The notes below the pieces were generated by a model. That model searched no databases, was not told where the DNA came from, and saw nothing but the letters and a program-made list of their open reading frames with translations. A stretch of 64,000 nt of DNA from Liquorilactobacillus sucicola DSM 21376 = JCM 15457 (lineage in GTDB: Bacteria > Bacillota > Bacilli > Lactobacillales > Lactobacillaceae): positions 124,001-188,000 of the forward strand of contig NZ_BALC01000002.1 in assembly GCF_000612445.1 (NCBI RefSeq). Direction: 5' to 3'. The position numbers were made by a program, and so were the translations under genes. Shown piece after piece: positions 8,561 to 17,677 of this stretch; position 1 is the stretch's first letter, and every line of letters begins with the position of its first letter.

Positions 8561-8917
8561 ATGTTAAAAGCAGAAGTTGTTGAAATAGGTCCGGAAGCTA
8601 TCTCGAAAAATGATCCTTTGTTGATACTTTTTGATGAGACCGCATCGACTAAATTGAGACGTGTTTCAATTGTTCAACGATTTTCAAAAAGTGGAGATGC
8701 TAATTATGATATTGCGGCAGGAAATAAGATAAGCATAGATGACCAGGAGTATGAGGTCGTCTATGCAGGTCAACTGGTGAAGAGCAATATGGAAATGATT
8801 GGGCATGCGACGCTTTGTTTCAGTGAAGTGCCAGAAACGCCACAGCATAACGGAATTTATCTCAAGCCTTTTGATTTTCCTAAAATACATGTTGGCAGCA
8901 TTATCAAATATTACTAA
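8561..8917 (+). CDS. PTS glucitol/sorbitol EIIA-like protein
   Basis: A 118-residue protein resembling the sorbitol-specific EIIA domain (GutA family). The C-terminal half carries the family pattern GHATLCFSE ... IYLKPFDFPKIHVGSIIKYY. It stands alone with no EIIB/C, dehydrogenase or regulator beside it, so a regulatory or orphan role is possible and transport function cannot be inferred. GAAGGAG lies 8-9 bases before the ATG at 8561, and the gene has its own terminator at 8946. It is divergent from the lactonase gene. Confidence 0.72.
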   Translation: MLKAEVVEIGPEAISKNDPLLILFDETASTKLRRVSIVQRFSKSGDANYDIAAGNKISIDDQEYEVVYAGQLVKSNMEMIGHATLCFSEVPETPQHNGIYLKPFDFPKIHVGSIIKYY

Positions 8918-8945
8918 AACCTGATTGTAATTTTTAAACTAAACA

Positions 8946-8986
8946 AGGAGTCCGCAACCAATCAAATGGCTGCGGACTCCTCTTTT
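8946..8986 (+). terminator. Intrinsic terminator after the EIIA-like gene
   Basis: 11-bp perfect stem AGGAGTCCGCA / TGCGGACTCCT, 14-base loop, then CTTTTATT. Repeat copy B begins immediately afterwards. Confidence 0.88.
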
Positions 8987-9117
8987 ATTCCGTATAAACG
9001 TGTTCCATAAGTCAAAATTCTCCGTCTGACTTCGAATTACTCATAGCAAAGTACTCGCTATGTTCGTAATTTCGAGTTATTACTCAAATTTTCCCGACTT
9101 ATGTCACACTCTCTTTC
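8987..9117 (+). repeat. ~110-bp palindromic intergenic repeat, copy B
   Basis: Core 9000-9109 has terminal inverted repeats GTGTTCCATAAGTC / GACTTATGTCACAC (12 of 14 complementary). The inner stem is fully paired (AATTAC-CATAGC with GCTATG-GTAATT around a short loop), and there is a small GAGT-TATT-ACTC hairpin. It differs from copy A at only 8 positions. It ends about 10 bases from the guaC stop, so it may also act in 3'-end formation of guaC. Confidence 0.8.
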
Positions 9118-9129
9118 AGGGGAGCAGAG

Positions 9130-10107
9130 CTAAATGCTGTCTCCGTTGAAAATTGAGTTTTTGACAATAACATAATCGACTTTGCGCAAAGCTGCTAGAT
9201 CACGACCTCCTGCATATGAAATGGATGACTGCAAATCTTCATGCATTTCTCGTAGAGTATCTGCAATGGTACCGCGATAAGGAACTAATAATTTTTTGCC
9301 TTCAACGTTTTTGTACTGGCCTTTTTGGTATTGTGATGCAGATCCAAAATAGGTTTTGTATTTGTGACCATCCTTTTCAATAACTTCACCGGGACTTTCT
9401 TTATGTCCTGCGAAAAGTGAACCGATCATACACATTGAAGCACCGAAACGAACTGACTTGGCAATATCCCCATTGTAGCGGATTCCGCCATCTGCAATGA
9501 TTGGCTTGCTGGCAGCCTTGCTGCAAAGCCGTACAGCAGCAAGTTGCCAACCACCGGTTCCAAAACCAGTTTTTAATTTTGTAATGCATGCTTTTCCAGG
9601 ACCGATTCCGACTTTGGTCGCGTCTGCGCCAGCATTTTCAAGTTCACGCACACCTTCGGGCGTACCAACATTACCTGCAATCACAAAGGTGCCAGGGAGA
9701 TTTTTCTTGATATGCTGAATCATATCAATAACTGTCTCTGCGTGTCCATGAGCAATATCAATCGTAATGTACTCGGGGAAAGCCCTTTTAGCAGCTAAGA
9801 CATTGATAAAATCATACTCTTGTGGTTTGACGCCAACCGAGATTGAAGCGAAAAGGCCTTCTCTGTGCATTTTTTGTATAAAAGGGAGCCGCTTTTCTTC
9901 GTCAAAACGATGCATGATATAAAAATAACCATTGCGTGCAAGCCAAGCAGCCAGCGGTTCATCAATGATAGTCTGCATATTAGCAGGAACGACAGGGATT
10001 TTAAAGGTCATTGGGCCGAATTTTATTTTGGTGTCGATTTCAGAACGGCTTTTAACGATGCATTTATTAGGAACTAATTGAATATCTTCATAATCAAAAA
10101 CAGGCAA
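9130..10107 (-). CDS. guaC: GMP reductase
   Basis: Converts GMP to IMP with NADPH, a purine-salvage step. The 325-residue length and sequence fit the Firmicute GuaC2 type: IMPDH-like TIM barrel, catalytic loop GPGKACITK with Cys174, phosphate-binding region [20 protein letters not shown], and flap segment [13 protein letters not shown]. The start is TTG at 10107-10105 with GAGG about 8 bases upstream. The gene is a single unit, convergent with the EIIA-like gene and divergent from ybaK. No purine riboswitch is evident in the roughly 200 bases upstream. Confidence 0.94.
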   Translation of the reverse strand: MPVFDYEDIQLVPNKCIVKSRSEIDTKIKFGPMTFKIPVVPANMQTIIDEPLAAWLARNGYFYIMHRFDEEKRLPFIQKMHREGLFASISVGVKPQEYDFINVLAAKRAFPEYITIDIAHGHAETVIDMIQHIKKNLPGTFVIAGNVGTPEGVRELENAGADATKVGIGPGKACITKLKTGFGTGGWQLAAVRLCSKAASKPIIADGGIRYNGDIAKSVRFGASMCMIGSLFAGHKESPGEVIEKDGHKYKTYFGSASQYQKGQYKNVEGKKLLVPYRGTIADTLREMHEDLQSSISYAGGRDLAALRKVDYVIVKNSIFNGDSI

Positions 10108-10303
10108 TATAAAGACCTCACATTCTAAATTTACAAATATTATTCGTCGATTAGTGACTTTTGGTTCACAAACACTGTTAAATCTATCCTAAATTAATTT
10201 GAAAGTCAAATAAAAAGGAATGCTTAACATATATCATTCGTGTTTATCAAGAAATGACTAATTATGAGGGGCAGGTTATAATATAGATGAAGATTGACAA
10301 GGA

Positions 10304-10810
10304 GTGAAGCAGCATGCAAAAAAGGCCAAAATAAAAAAGACAAATGACGAAAGAATACTTGATCAACATCATATTGATTACCGTGAAACCCACTTCGACT
10401 GGATTACAAAGGGCAAGGATGCGTTGACGGAAGCAGAAGCAAATGGCGTGCCAGCCAAAAGTATTTTAAAAACAATCGTTTTAAAGGGAAGCGATAACGT
10501 CCGCGACTATCTTGTTGTTTGTCTGCCGTTAGAATATGAAATAAATCTAAAAAAAATTGCTAATGAGCTGGGGAAAAAGCAAGTTCATTTAGCCGATAAT
10601 AAAAGATTAATTAATATTACAGGCTATGTTCACGGGGCTAATACTCCAATCGGCATTAGTGTTCGTAAGGGTTTTCCGATTTACTTTGATGAAAGAATAA
10701 AAAAATTTGATAAGATTTCTGTTTCGGCAGGCAAAGTTGGAAGATCTGTTTGTTTGCGGCAGGGTGACTTAATAGACCTGGTAAAGGGCAAATATCTTAA
10801 GGTTGAGTAG
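10304..10810 (+). CDS. ybaK: YbaK/EbsC-family Cys-tRNA(Pro) deacylase
   Basis: YbaK/aminoacyl-tRNA-editing domain protein that hydrolyses mischarged Cys-tRNA(Pro). Recognisable parts are AKSILKTIVLKG, YLVVCLPLEYEINLKKIA, the GYVHGANTPIGI turn, and KVGRSVCLRQGDL near the C-terminus. The open frame as read begins with GTG at 10304, but AAGGAG sits directly against it. A better start is ATG at 10314, 8-9 bases after AAGGAG; it is one base out of frame because of an A6 run at 10318-10323. With A7 it reads MQKKAKIKK and joins the gene, giving about 165 residues. This is a probable further homopolymer error. It shares a unit with rlmA downstream. Confidence 0.88.
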   Translation: MKQHAKKAKIKKTNDERILDQHHIDYRETHFDWITKGKDALTEAEANGVPAKSILKTIVLKGSDNVRDYLVVCLPLEYEINLKKIANELGKKQVHLADNKRLINITGYVHGANTPIGISVRKGFPIYFDERIKKFDKISVSAGKVGRSVCLRQGDLIDLVKGKYLKVE

Positions 10811-10832
10811 CTAATTTGGACGGAGGAAAAGT

Positions 10833-11693
10833 GTGAAAAAAATCGAGTACGGGATGGATTTTGTTGCTAGAAATCTGGGAATTTTTAAATGTCCTGTTTG
10901 TGGCAGAAGTTTTGAAAAAATAGTACATAAAAGCGTCAGCTGTGATCAAGGGCACTTGTTTGATTTTTCAAAAAAGGGGACACTTTATTTTTTGAAGCAT
11001 GGTGTTAAAAGCGACTATAATGATGAAACTATGTGGCAGGCACGGCGTAATGTCTTGCAGGCGGGTTTGTTTCAACCAATTGTTGATGAAATAAGCAGTT
11101 TTCTTTCCGAAAACAGGTCATTGCGAATAATTGATGCAGGATGTGGTGAAGGTTCAACTCTGAAGTATTTTGAAAATAAACGTGAAAGTAACAAGGATAT
11201 CTATGTTGGTTTTGATATTTCAAAAAGGGCAATTAATCTGGCAACGCAGGGAGAGGGTTCAGCTTTTTTCTGTATCGCTGATTTAGCTCAGCTCCCATTT
11301 GCTGCGAATTCGTTTGACGCAATCATTGATATGTTTTCACCATCGGCCTATGGAGAATTTGAACGGATTTTAAAAAAGGGTGGTATATTGTTCAAAGTCA
11401 TCCCTAATGAAAACTATTTGATTGAATTGAGGCACATGCTGTATGAAAAAAATGATAATCATTATTCTTATAGCAATGCTGAAGTTCTGTCCTTATTTAA
11501 ACAGCATTATCCTCAGGCTAGAGTCAAGAGAATCAATTATGAATTCACACTTAAAGAGACATCTTTTGAAGATCTACTATACATGACACCATTGCACTGG
11601 GGGGCTGCTGAAACCAAGATTGATGATGCACTTGCAACTGGATTAGCCAAAATAACAGTCGATGTTTTACTTTTAATGGTTGAAAACGATTGA
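10833..11693 (+). CDS. rlmA: 23S rRNA (guanine-N1)-methyltransferase, RlmA(II) type
   Basis: SAM-dependent methyltransferase that modifies a guanine in helix 35 of 23S rRNA. The N-terminal zinc site is visible (Cys20, Cys23, Cys37, His41 in CPVC...CDQGH). SAM motif I is DAGCGEG at residues 101-107, followed by the acidic GFDIS strand end. 286 residues is normal. The GTG start at 10833 follows CGGAGG. In some bacteria this family (TlrB) modulates macrolide response. Which guanine is methylated (G745 or G748) cannot be decided by eye; the Gram-positive relatives are mostly the G748 type. Confidence 0.85.
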   Translation: MKKIEYGMDFVARNLGIFKCPVCGRSFEKIVHKSVSCDQGHLFDFSKKGTLYFLKHGVKSDYNDETMWQARRNVLQAGLFQPIVDEISSFLSENRSLRIIDAGCGEGSTLKYFENKRESNKDIYVGFDISKRAINLATQGEGSAFFCIADLAQLPFAANSFDAIIDMFSPSAYGEFERILKKGGILFKVIPNENYLIELRHMLYEKNDNHYSYSNAEVLSLFKQHYPQARVKRINYEFTLKETSFEDLLYMTPLHWGAAETKIDDALATGLAKITVDVLLLMVEND

Positions 11694-11718
11694 AAACTAA
11701 TTGTTTTTTGAAAATAAC

Positions 11719-11747
11719 TTGTAAATCAAAAGCTGGAATGGTATTAT
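11719..11747 (+). promoter_or_regulatory. Candidate promoter of the trmL leader
   Basis: TTGTAA (11719-11724), 17-base spacer, TATTAT (11742-11747). The transcript would start about 11754 and first meet two hairpins before trmL. Confidence 0.5.
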
Positions 11748-11770
11748 AGCGTAGAGAAATCGGTTGTTAA

Positions 11771-11863
11771 CAATTAACGGAACAGAGTCGTTAGTTGTTG
11801 AATGATTGTACTTCATTAACGTAGCTGTTCGCCGTGCCCACACCGAATGGCTACGCTTTTTTT
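11771..11863 (+). terminator. Two-hairpin leader ending in an intrinsic terminator before trmL
   Basis: Hairpin 1: CAATTAACG (11771-11779) with CGTTAGTTG (11789-11797). Hairpin 2: CGTAGC-TGTTCG (11820-11831) with CGAATG-GCTACG (11844-11855), then C and T7. Only about 30 bases separate the T tract from the trmL start. It may simply end the ybaK-rlmA transcript, or, with the promoter at 11719, act as an attenuator for trmL. No T-box or riboswitch consensus is recognised. Confidence 0.6.
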
Positions 11864-11896
11864 GTTTAAAAAAATATGAATAGAGAAGGAAAGATC

Positions 11897-12409
11897 ATGG
11901 CAAACCACATTGTTTTATTTGAACCGCTGATGCCGGCTAATACAGGAAATATTGCAAGAACGTGTGCAGGAACCAATACGGAGCTGCATTTGATCGAGCC
12001 CTTGGGGTTTTCAACAGATGATAAGTATTTAAAAAGAGCAGGATTGGACTATTGGGATAAAGTGAAAATAACATATCATGAAAACCTGCAGGCGTTCATG
12101 CAGACGCTGGGAGTTGCCGATGATCTGTATCTTGTTTCCAAATTTGCAGAACATGCATACACTCAGGTCAGATATAATCATGAAGGCAGAAACAACTACT
12201 TTATTTTTGGCAAGGAGACAACGGGGCTGCCGGAGCCATTTATGCGGCAAAACGCAGACAAATGTATCAGAATACCACAAAATGATACGCATATTAGAGC
12301 ATTGAACTTATCTAATACAGCTGCAATCGTAATTTACGAGGCGTTGAGACAGCAAAACTTTCCTGCTTTGGAAAAAAGTCATGTTTATGAAAATGACAAG
12401 CTTAAATAA
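11897..12409 (+). CDS. trmL: tRNA (cytidine(34)-2'-O)-methyltransferase TrmL (SPOUT family)
   Basis: Methylates the wobble ribose of tRNA-Leu isoacceptors using SAM. Small single-domain SPOUT protein, 170 residues from ATG 11897 (AGAAGGA about 9 bases upstream). An upstream in-frame ATG at 11876 is less suitable because it has no ribosome binding site. The knot-forming motifs are present: NTGNIARTC near the N-terminus, FIFGKETTGLPE in the middle and IRALNLSNTAAIVIYEALRQ at the C-terminus. Confidence 0.92.
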   Translation: MANHIVLFEPLMPANTGNIARTCAGTNTELHLIEPLGFSTDDKYLKRAGLDYWDKVKITYHENLQAFMQTLGVADDLYLVSKFAEHAYTQVRYNHEGRNNYFIFGKETTGLPEPFMRQNADKCIRIPQNDTHIRALNLSNTAAIVIYEALRQQNFPALEKSHVYENDKLK

Positions 12410-12551
12410 TCTTTTTGGTCGTGTTAATTTGAAAAGCATACTGTTTATTTAATCTAAGGAACCTCCTCATCATCGTAGCTGGGATAATGTCTTGCGATGT
12501 ACTTATGTTATAATCAGACCAAGTAGTTAATAGTGAGAGGGGTATCAAGCT

Positions 12552-14882
12552 TTGGCACAACGTAAGAGGAAAAGGCGAACAACTAGCAGAAAGTCGGAAT
12601 TTATATCCAAGCGCACAAGCGGTGGATTATTTATTCTTGTAGGCTTATTAGGTTTCTTGAAACTCGGCTATGTTGGAATATTATGTGTAAATATTTTTCG
12701 CTTGTTTATCGGTGATGCATACCCTGCAGGACAGGTTGTGCTTATCATTTTAGGTGCCTATTTGCTGCTGACTGGAAAAGAACCGCAACCTAAAAAACAT
12801 TACCTAAGTGGTGCAGGGGTTATGTTGGCCAGTGGACTGCTTTTATTGCACAGCCTTTTTTTTCAACAATTGGAGCTGCATTCTAATTTTATTAGTATTA
12901 CTTGGCAGTATTTACGTGCAGACATTGCTGCGGGAAGCATAGGAAGCCGCATTGGTGGTGGATTGTTAGGTGCACTCTTATATACACCTTCTTACTTTTT
13001 ATTTTCGCAAATTGGAACGTATATTGTCACGGGAGTGGCTTTTGTTGTAGGTGCATGTATTTTCAGTGGTTTTCCGGTTAGTCGCGTACTGGAGTATTGT
13101 GGAAAGGCACTCTATCAGTTACTTGCTTTTTTCAGGGAAACGCTGCGGTTCTTTATGAACAAATTATACCAAGGGTTTCTAAAATTACGGCACAAGATTG
13201 CGGCTGTACAACAGACCAGAAAAAAGGAAAGGGTTGTCGAAAAAGAAAGCAGCCAACCTGAAGTTCAGCCTGAAAAAGAGCAGAATAACAACGGTAGTGA
13301 AGAGAAAGTAAAAATTACACAGTCAGAGAATGCAGCTGTTATTAGGACTGACACGTGGAATACAGGAGTGGAACAGGACAAATCCAACTCTAAGGAAAAT
13401 AAAGATGAGCAAACTACAAAGAAGGGGCTAAGTTTTGGTGACAATCCGGTAAATGATGATTATAAGCTGCCACCGGCAACTCTTCTGCAAAGGGTTGATC
13501 CCACTGATCAGAGTGGTGAATATCAAAAAATCGAGAAAAACACACAGGTTTTGAAAAAAACATTTAATAGTTTTGGAGTCGATGTAGATATAAAGAGTGC
13601 TATCTTAGGACCAGCAGTCACAAAGTACGAACTTCACCCAGCAATTGGGGTCAAAGTCAGCAAGATTGTCAATCTCGCTGACGATTTAGCACTAGCTTTA
13701 GCTGCTAAGGATATTAGGATCGAGGCACCTATTCCAGGCAAGTCCTTAATTGGAATTGAAGTTCCTAATCAAAAAGTTTCGACAGTCTCTTTCAGAGATA
13801 TTATTGAGGCACAAAAGAAACAAAAAAGCAAGCCGCTGGAAGTTCCTCTTGGAAGAGATATTTCAGGAAAATTAGTGACGGCAGATCTTGCAAAGATGCC
13901 GCATTTATTGATTGCGGGTTCAACCGGGAGTGGAAAATCTGTGGCAATCAACGGTATTATTACCAGCTTGCTGATGAATTGTCCGCCGCATTTAGTGAAG
14001 CTTATGCTAGTCGATCCTAAAAAGGTAGAGTTGGGTGTTTACAATGGTATCCCCCATCTTTTGACGCCGGTCGTGACTAATCCTAAAAAAGCGTCTAAGG
14101 CTTTACACAAGCTGGTTGCTGAGATGGAGCGTCGTTACGAATTATTCGCCAATACTGGTCAGAGAAATATCGCTGGGTATAATGAAATGATCCAACGGCA
14201 AAATAGTGAAACGGGTTCAGAAGAAATGCTCTTGCCATACATTGTTATTGTTGTCGATGAATTATCAGATTTGATGATGGTTGCAGCAAATGAAGTTGAA
14301 GATGCAATTATCCGCTTGGCCCAGATGGCGCGTGCTGCTGGAATACACATGATTCTTGCGACGCAACGGCCCTCTGTTGATGTTATTACCGGCTTGATTA
14401 AAGCAAACGTTCCTTCGCGAATTGCTTTTGCCGTTTCGAGTGGGACTGATTCAAGAACGATAATTGATACAAACGGTGCTGAAAAATTACTTGGACGCGG
14501 TGATATGCTATTTTTGCCAATGGGGCTTAATAAGCCAATCCGTGTGCAGGGTGCGTTTATTTCTGACAATGACGTGGCAAGTGTTGTAGATTTTGTCAAA
14601 CAACAGCAGTCAGCTGAGTATGATGAGTCATTGATTGTTTCTGATGAAGAAACAACGCAAGATGAGACTGAAGATTCAGAAGACGAACTTTTCAATGATG
14701 CAGTTCAACTGATTGTTAAGGAGCAAGCATGCAGTATTTCAATGCTCCAACGCCGCTTTCGTATCGGATATAATCGTGCGGCAAGGTTAGTTGATGAAAT
14801 GGAGGCTAAGGGGATGGTTGGTCCTTCTGAGGGCAGCAAACCACGAAAAGTTTATCTCAGTAACGATACTCCTCCAGAGTAG
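12552..14882 (+). CDS. ftsK: DNA translocase FtsK/SpoIIIE
   Basis: Septum-associated, ATP-driven DNA pump that clears chromosomes during division. 776 residues. A basic N-terminus is followed by four predicted membrane helices (about 25-180), then a charged, low-complexity linker (about 215-300). The motor has Walker A GSTGSGKS near residue 456 and Walker B IVIVVDEL near 563. A winged-helix gamma domain (about 715-776; [20 protein letters not shown]) should read KOPS/SRS-type orientation sequences. The start is TTG at 12552 preceded by GAGAGGGG. Lactobacilli do not sporulate, so ftsK/sftA-like function is meant. Confidence 0.94.
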   Translation: MAQRKRKRRTTSRKSEFISKRTSGGLFILVGLLGFLKLGYVGILCVNIFRLFIGDAYPAGQVVLIILGAYLLLTGKEPQPKKHYLSGAGVMLASGLLLLHSLFFQQLELHSNFISITWQYLRADIAAGSIGSRIGGGLLGALLYTPSYFLFSQIGTYIVTGVAFVVGACIFSGFPVSRVLEYCGKALYQLLAFFRETLRFFMNKLYQGFLKLRHKIAAVQQTRKKERVVEKESSQPEVQPEKEQNNNGSEEKVKITQSENAAVIRTDTWNTGVEQDKSNSKENKDEQTTKKGLSFGDNPVNDDYKLPPATLLQRVDPTDQSGEYQKIEKNTQVLKKTFNSFGVDVDIKSAILGPAVTKYELHPAIGVKVSKIVNLADDLALALAAKDIRIEAPIPGKSLIGIEVPNQKVSTVSFRDIIEAQKKQKSKPLEVPLGRDISGKLVTADLAKMPHLLIAGSTGSGKSVAINGIITSLLMNCPPHLVKLMLVDPKKVELGVYNGIPHLLTPVVTNPKKASKALHKLVAEMERRYELFANTGQRNIAGYNEMIQRQNSETGSEEMLLPYIVIVVDELSDLMMVAANEVEDAIIRLAQMARAAGIHMILATQRPSVDVITGLIKANVPSRIAFAVSSGTDSRTIIDTNGAEKLLGRGDMLFLPMGLNKPIRVQGAFISDNDVASVVDFVKQQQSAEYDESLIVSDEETTQDETEDSEDELFNDAVQLIVKEQACSISMLQRRFRIGYNRAARLVDEMEAKGMVGPSEGSKPRKVYLSNDTPPE

Positions 14883-15114
14883 TAATGACTAAGGAGCATG
14901 CGTTAAAAACGAGGTGTATTCTTTGGGTTAAAGTATCCAACTTTAATCAGAGGAATATGCCTTGTTGCGGTTGCAGCTTAAGTAGTTTTTAAAATTAAGG
15001 TAAGCGGCACTTGAATAAGCAGAAGCTGCACACTGATCAATAGAAGCTTATTTGTAATTTTGATTTTAATCAATTATGATATTGTACATAAGCAATTTTG
15101 AGGAGGAAACAGAA

Positions 15115-16374
15115 GTGCGTACTGAAATAACGCCTGGTGTGAATTTAACAGTTACACCAAACAAACAATTCAAAACAACAAGAATCGCTATTGCACTGAT
15201 TGAACCTCTTGATAGTAAAGTGTTAACTAAACGGATGCTGCTGGCAAATGTGTTAGAAGCTGCAAGTGCACATTTTCCAACCCAGAAGGCAGTTGCGGAA
15301 AAACTATCAAAAATGTACGGTGCTGGTTTTGGAATCACAGTTGAGCGCCGTGGAAATGTTCATATTATGAATTGCGTTTTCGATAGTGTGAATGAACGTT
15401 ACTTGGCTGACGAGGAGAATTTATTCGATGAAGCTTTTGCTTTTTTGAAGCAGTGTCTTTTTGCACCGTTAGTCTTTAATGACGCTTTTGAGCAGGAAAC
15501 ATTTGAACGTCAGAAGAAAAATTTGGGCTTCTATATGCAGAGTGTCAAAGATGATAAGCAGCTCTACGCGGCGCTTTCTTTGCAAAAAAATTATTTTACG
15601 GATGAAGCACAAAGAGTACCATCATTTGGTACTTATGAACAATTAGAGAAGATAACTTCTAAAGAATTGTACGACTATTATCTGGAGTGTATTGCAAAGG
15701 ATCAAATTGAGATAGTTGTGTCTGGAAATGTGGATGTAAAAGAGTGTGAAACGTTAGCACGTGAACTTCCGTTCTCAAAGCGGAATTCTTTTGAGGGACA
15801 GCTTTTTTATACTCAGGATCTCCAAATGGAGGTTAATGAAGAAAATGAACATCAAGCTGTTGTACAAGGAAAACTAGATTTGGCTTATAATTTACCTATT
15901 TTTTATCGGGAAAAGGGATATTATGCGGCCTTGATCTTTAATGGTATTTTTGGAGGACTGCCGCTCTCAAAGCTTTTCATGAATGTACGCGAAAAATCCA
16001 GTTTGGCATATTATGCGAACAGTTCATATGACAGCTTCCGAGGTTTTGTTTCGGTTCAGGCTGGAATACAACCTAAGAATAAAATGGCTGTTCAGGAAAT
16101 AATAACTAAACAGCTGGAAGATATAAAAAATGGTGAAATTTTGCAAAATGAATTTCAAGATACGAAAAAGGCTTTGAAAAATTCATTTTTGAGCAGATTG
16201 GATAGTCCAACGAACAACTTGGATCAAGCATTGATAAATATTCTAATGAAAAGAAATGTTTCGGTTCAAGAATGGCTGCAGGATCTTGATGCTGTCAGTC
16301 TCGATGATGTTGTTGAAGCAGCTCAAAAAACAAAGCTGCAGTCAATTTATTTTTTAGATGGAGAAGTTAACTAA
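15115..16374 (+). CDS. yfmF: M16-like protein YmfF (EF-P 5-aminopentanol modification-associated)
   Basis: Insulinase-fold protein of about 419 residues. The zinc HxxEH motif is absent at its expected place near the N-terminus (LTKRMLLANVLEAASAHFPT), so this is the non-catalytic partner of a heterodimeric M16 pair. In Bacillus the ymfF-ymfH-ymfI set is linked to 5-aminopentanol modification of elongation factor P. The GTG start at 15115 is chosen because GAGGAGG lies about 9 bases upstream; the ATG at 15076 lacks a site. The stop overlaps the ATG of the next gene by one base. In lactobacilli the pair was formerly annotated as Zn-dependent proteases. Confidence 0.85.
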   Translation: MRTEITPGVNLTVTPNKQFKTTRIAIALIEPLDSKVLTKRMLLANVLEAASAHFPTQKAVAEKLSKMYGAGFGITVERRGNVHIMNCVFDSVNERYLADEENLFDEAFAFLKQCLFAPLVFNDAFEQETFERQKKNLGFYMQSVKDDKQLYAALSLQKNYFTDEAQRVPSFGTYEQLEKITSKELYDYYLECIAKDQIEIVVSGNVDVKECETLARELPFSKRNSFEGQLFYTQDLQMEVNEENEHQAVVQGKLDLAYNLPIFYREKGYYAALIFNGIFGGLPLSKLFMNVREKSSLAYYANSSYDSFRGFVSVQAGIQPKNKMAVQEIITKQLEDIKNGEILQNEFQDTKKALKNSFLSRLDSPTNNLDQALINILMKRNVSVQEWLQDLDAVSLDDVVEAAQKTKLQSIYFLDGEVN

Positions 16375-17675
16375 TGGAAATAGTGCAGTACGCGCAATTC
16401 GGCGAGAAAATGTATAAAGAAAAATTAGACAACGGTTTGGAAGTCAATATTCTTCCCAAAAGAGGATATCATAAAACTTACGGTATTCTGACGACTGATT
16501 ATGGGTCACTTGATAATAAATTTGTCCCACTGCATAAAACAAAAATGGAACGTGTCCCTGATGGAGTTGCGCATTTTCTGGAACACAAGTTATTTGAGAA
16601 GAAAGATCATGATGCATTTGAGTTGTTCGGTCACTATGGAGCAGACGCAAACGCATTTACTAGTTTCACCAATACTAGTTATCTTTTTTCAACTGCCAGC
16701 TATCCACAGAAAAATTTAGAAATTCTATTGAATTTTGTTCAAGAACCTTATTTTAATGCCCAATCAGTCGAAAAGGAAAAGGGGATTATCGGCCAAGAAA
16801 TAAAGATGTACGAGGATGATATCGACTGGCGTTTTTATTTTGGAATGCTTAAAAATCTGTATCCAGAGCATCCGTTGAGCGTCGATATTGCGGGAACTAC
16901 AGAATCAATTAGTAAAATTACGGTTGAAAATTTGTATGATTGCTACTGGACCTTTTACCATCCTAGAAACATGAATTTGTTTGTTACTGGAGATGTTGAT
17001 CCTGAGGAAACGTTCGAGTTAATAAATAAAAATCAAGCTAGAAAAAACTTTGCCCCAGCTGAAGAAGTTAAGAGGGCAATTTTAAAATATGATGAATCAG
17101 GCCAAGATATAATACCTTATCGAATGTTGGAGCTTGACACACAACGTGCAAAAGCAGCCGTTGGGGTCAAGGGATTAGACCAAGTTCCAGCGGGGCGTGC
17201 GGGTCTGACCTATAAAATGCGCATTGAAATGCTTCTTTGGCTGCTATTCAGTGATACTTCCGCTAATTATACGCGTCTTTACAATGAGGGTATTATTGAC
17301 GATAGTTTTGACTTTATGTTTCAATTGGAACGTGGTTTTCACTATGCTTCAATCAGTAGTGATACAAATGACCCACAAAAATTCTGCCATGATATAATCA
17401 ATATTTTAGAAAATGCTGAGCAAATACTAAAGGGACATTATCAGCAGTTTAACTTGGCCAAAAAAGAGTTGCTCGGCCGGCAGATTCACATCATGAATTC
17501 ACTAGAAGGCATTGCTAACCAATATTCAGGTCATTTATTTGAAGGAGCGACTGTTTTCGATAAGGCCGCTGTTATTCAGCAAATGGAGTTCGAGGATGTT
17601 TTACAAGCATGTAAAGCTTTTATCCGCTCAGAAGCAGTTAGTGTGTATCAAATTTTACCAAAAGAAGGTATTTAA
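16374..17675 (+). CDS. yfmH: M16-family zinc peptidase YmfH (EF-P 5-aminopentanol modification-associated)
   Basis: Catalytic half of the YmfF/YmfH pair, 433 residues. The inverted zinc motif HFLEH is at residues 67-71 and the distal Glu is in EKGIIGQEIKMYEDD about 75 residues later. The second half is the M16 C-terminal domain (RMELDTQRAKAAVGVKG, NLAKKELLGRQIHIMNSLE). Translation is coupled to ymfF through the TAATG overlap, and ymfI follows after 2 bases. The substrate is not established by sequence. Confidence 0.88.
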   Translation: MEIVQYAQFGEKMYKEKLDNGLEVNILPKRGYHKTYGILTTDYGSLDNKFVPLHKTKMERVPDGVAHFLEHKLFEKKDHDAFELFGHYGADANAFTSFTNTSYLFSTASYPQKNLEILLNFVQEPYFNAQSVEKEKGIIGQEIKMYEDDIDWRFYFGMLKNLYPEHPLSVDIAGTTESISKITVENLYDCYWTFYHPRNMNLFVTGDVDPEETFELINKNQARKNFAPAEEVKRAILKYDESGQDIIPYRMLELDTQRAKAAVGVKGLDQVPAGRAGLTYKMRIEMLLWLLFSDTSANYTRLYNEGIIDDSFDFMFQLERGFHYASISSDTNDPQKFCHDIINILENAEQILKGHYQQFNLAKKELLGRQIHIMNSLEGIANQYSGHLFEGATVFDKAAVIQQMEFEDVLQACKAFIRSEAVSVYQILPKEGI

Positions 17676-17677
17676 TT

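Noticed and set aside
15115-17675. Two-gene processing protease for a bacteriocin or pheromone
   Set aside because: No precursor peptide, transporter or immunity gene is near. The order with ymfI, rodZ and pgsA is the conserved EF-P-modification neighbourhood.
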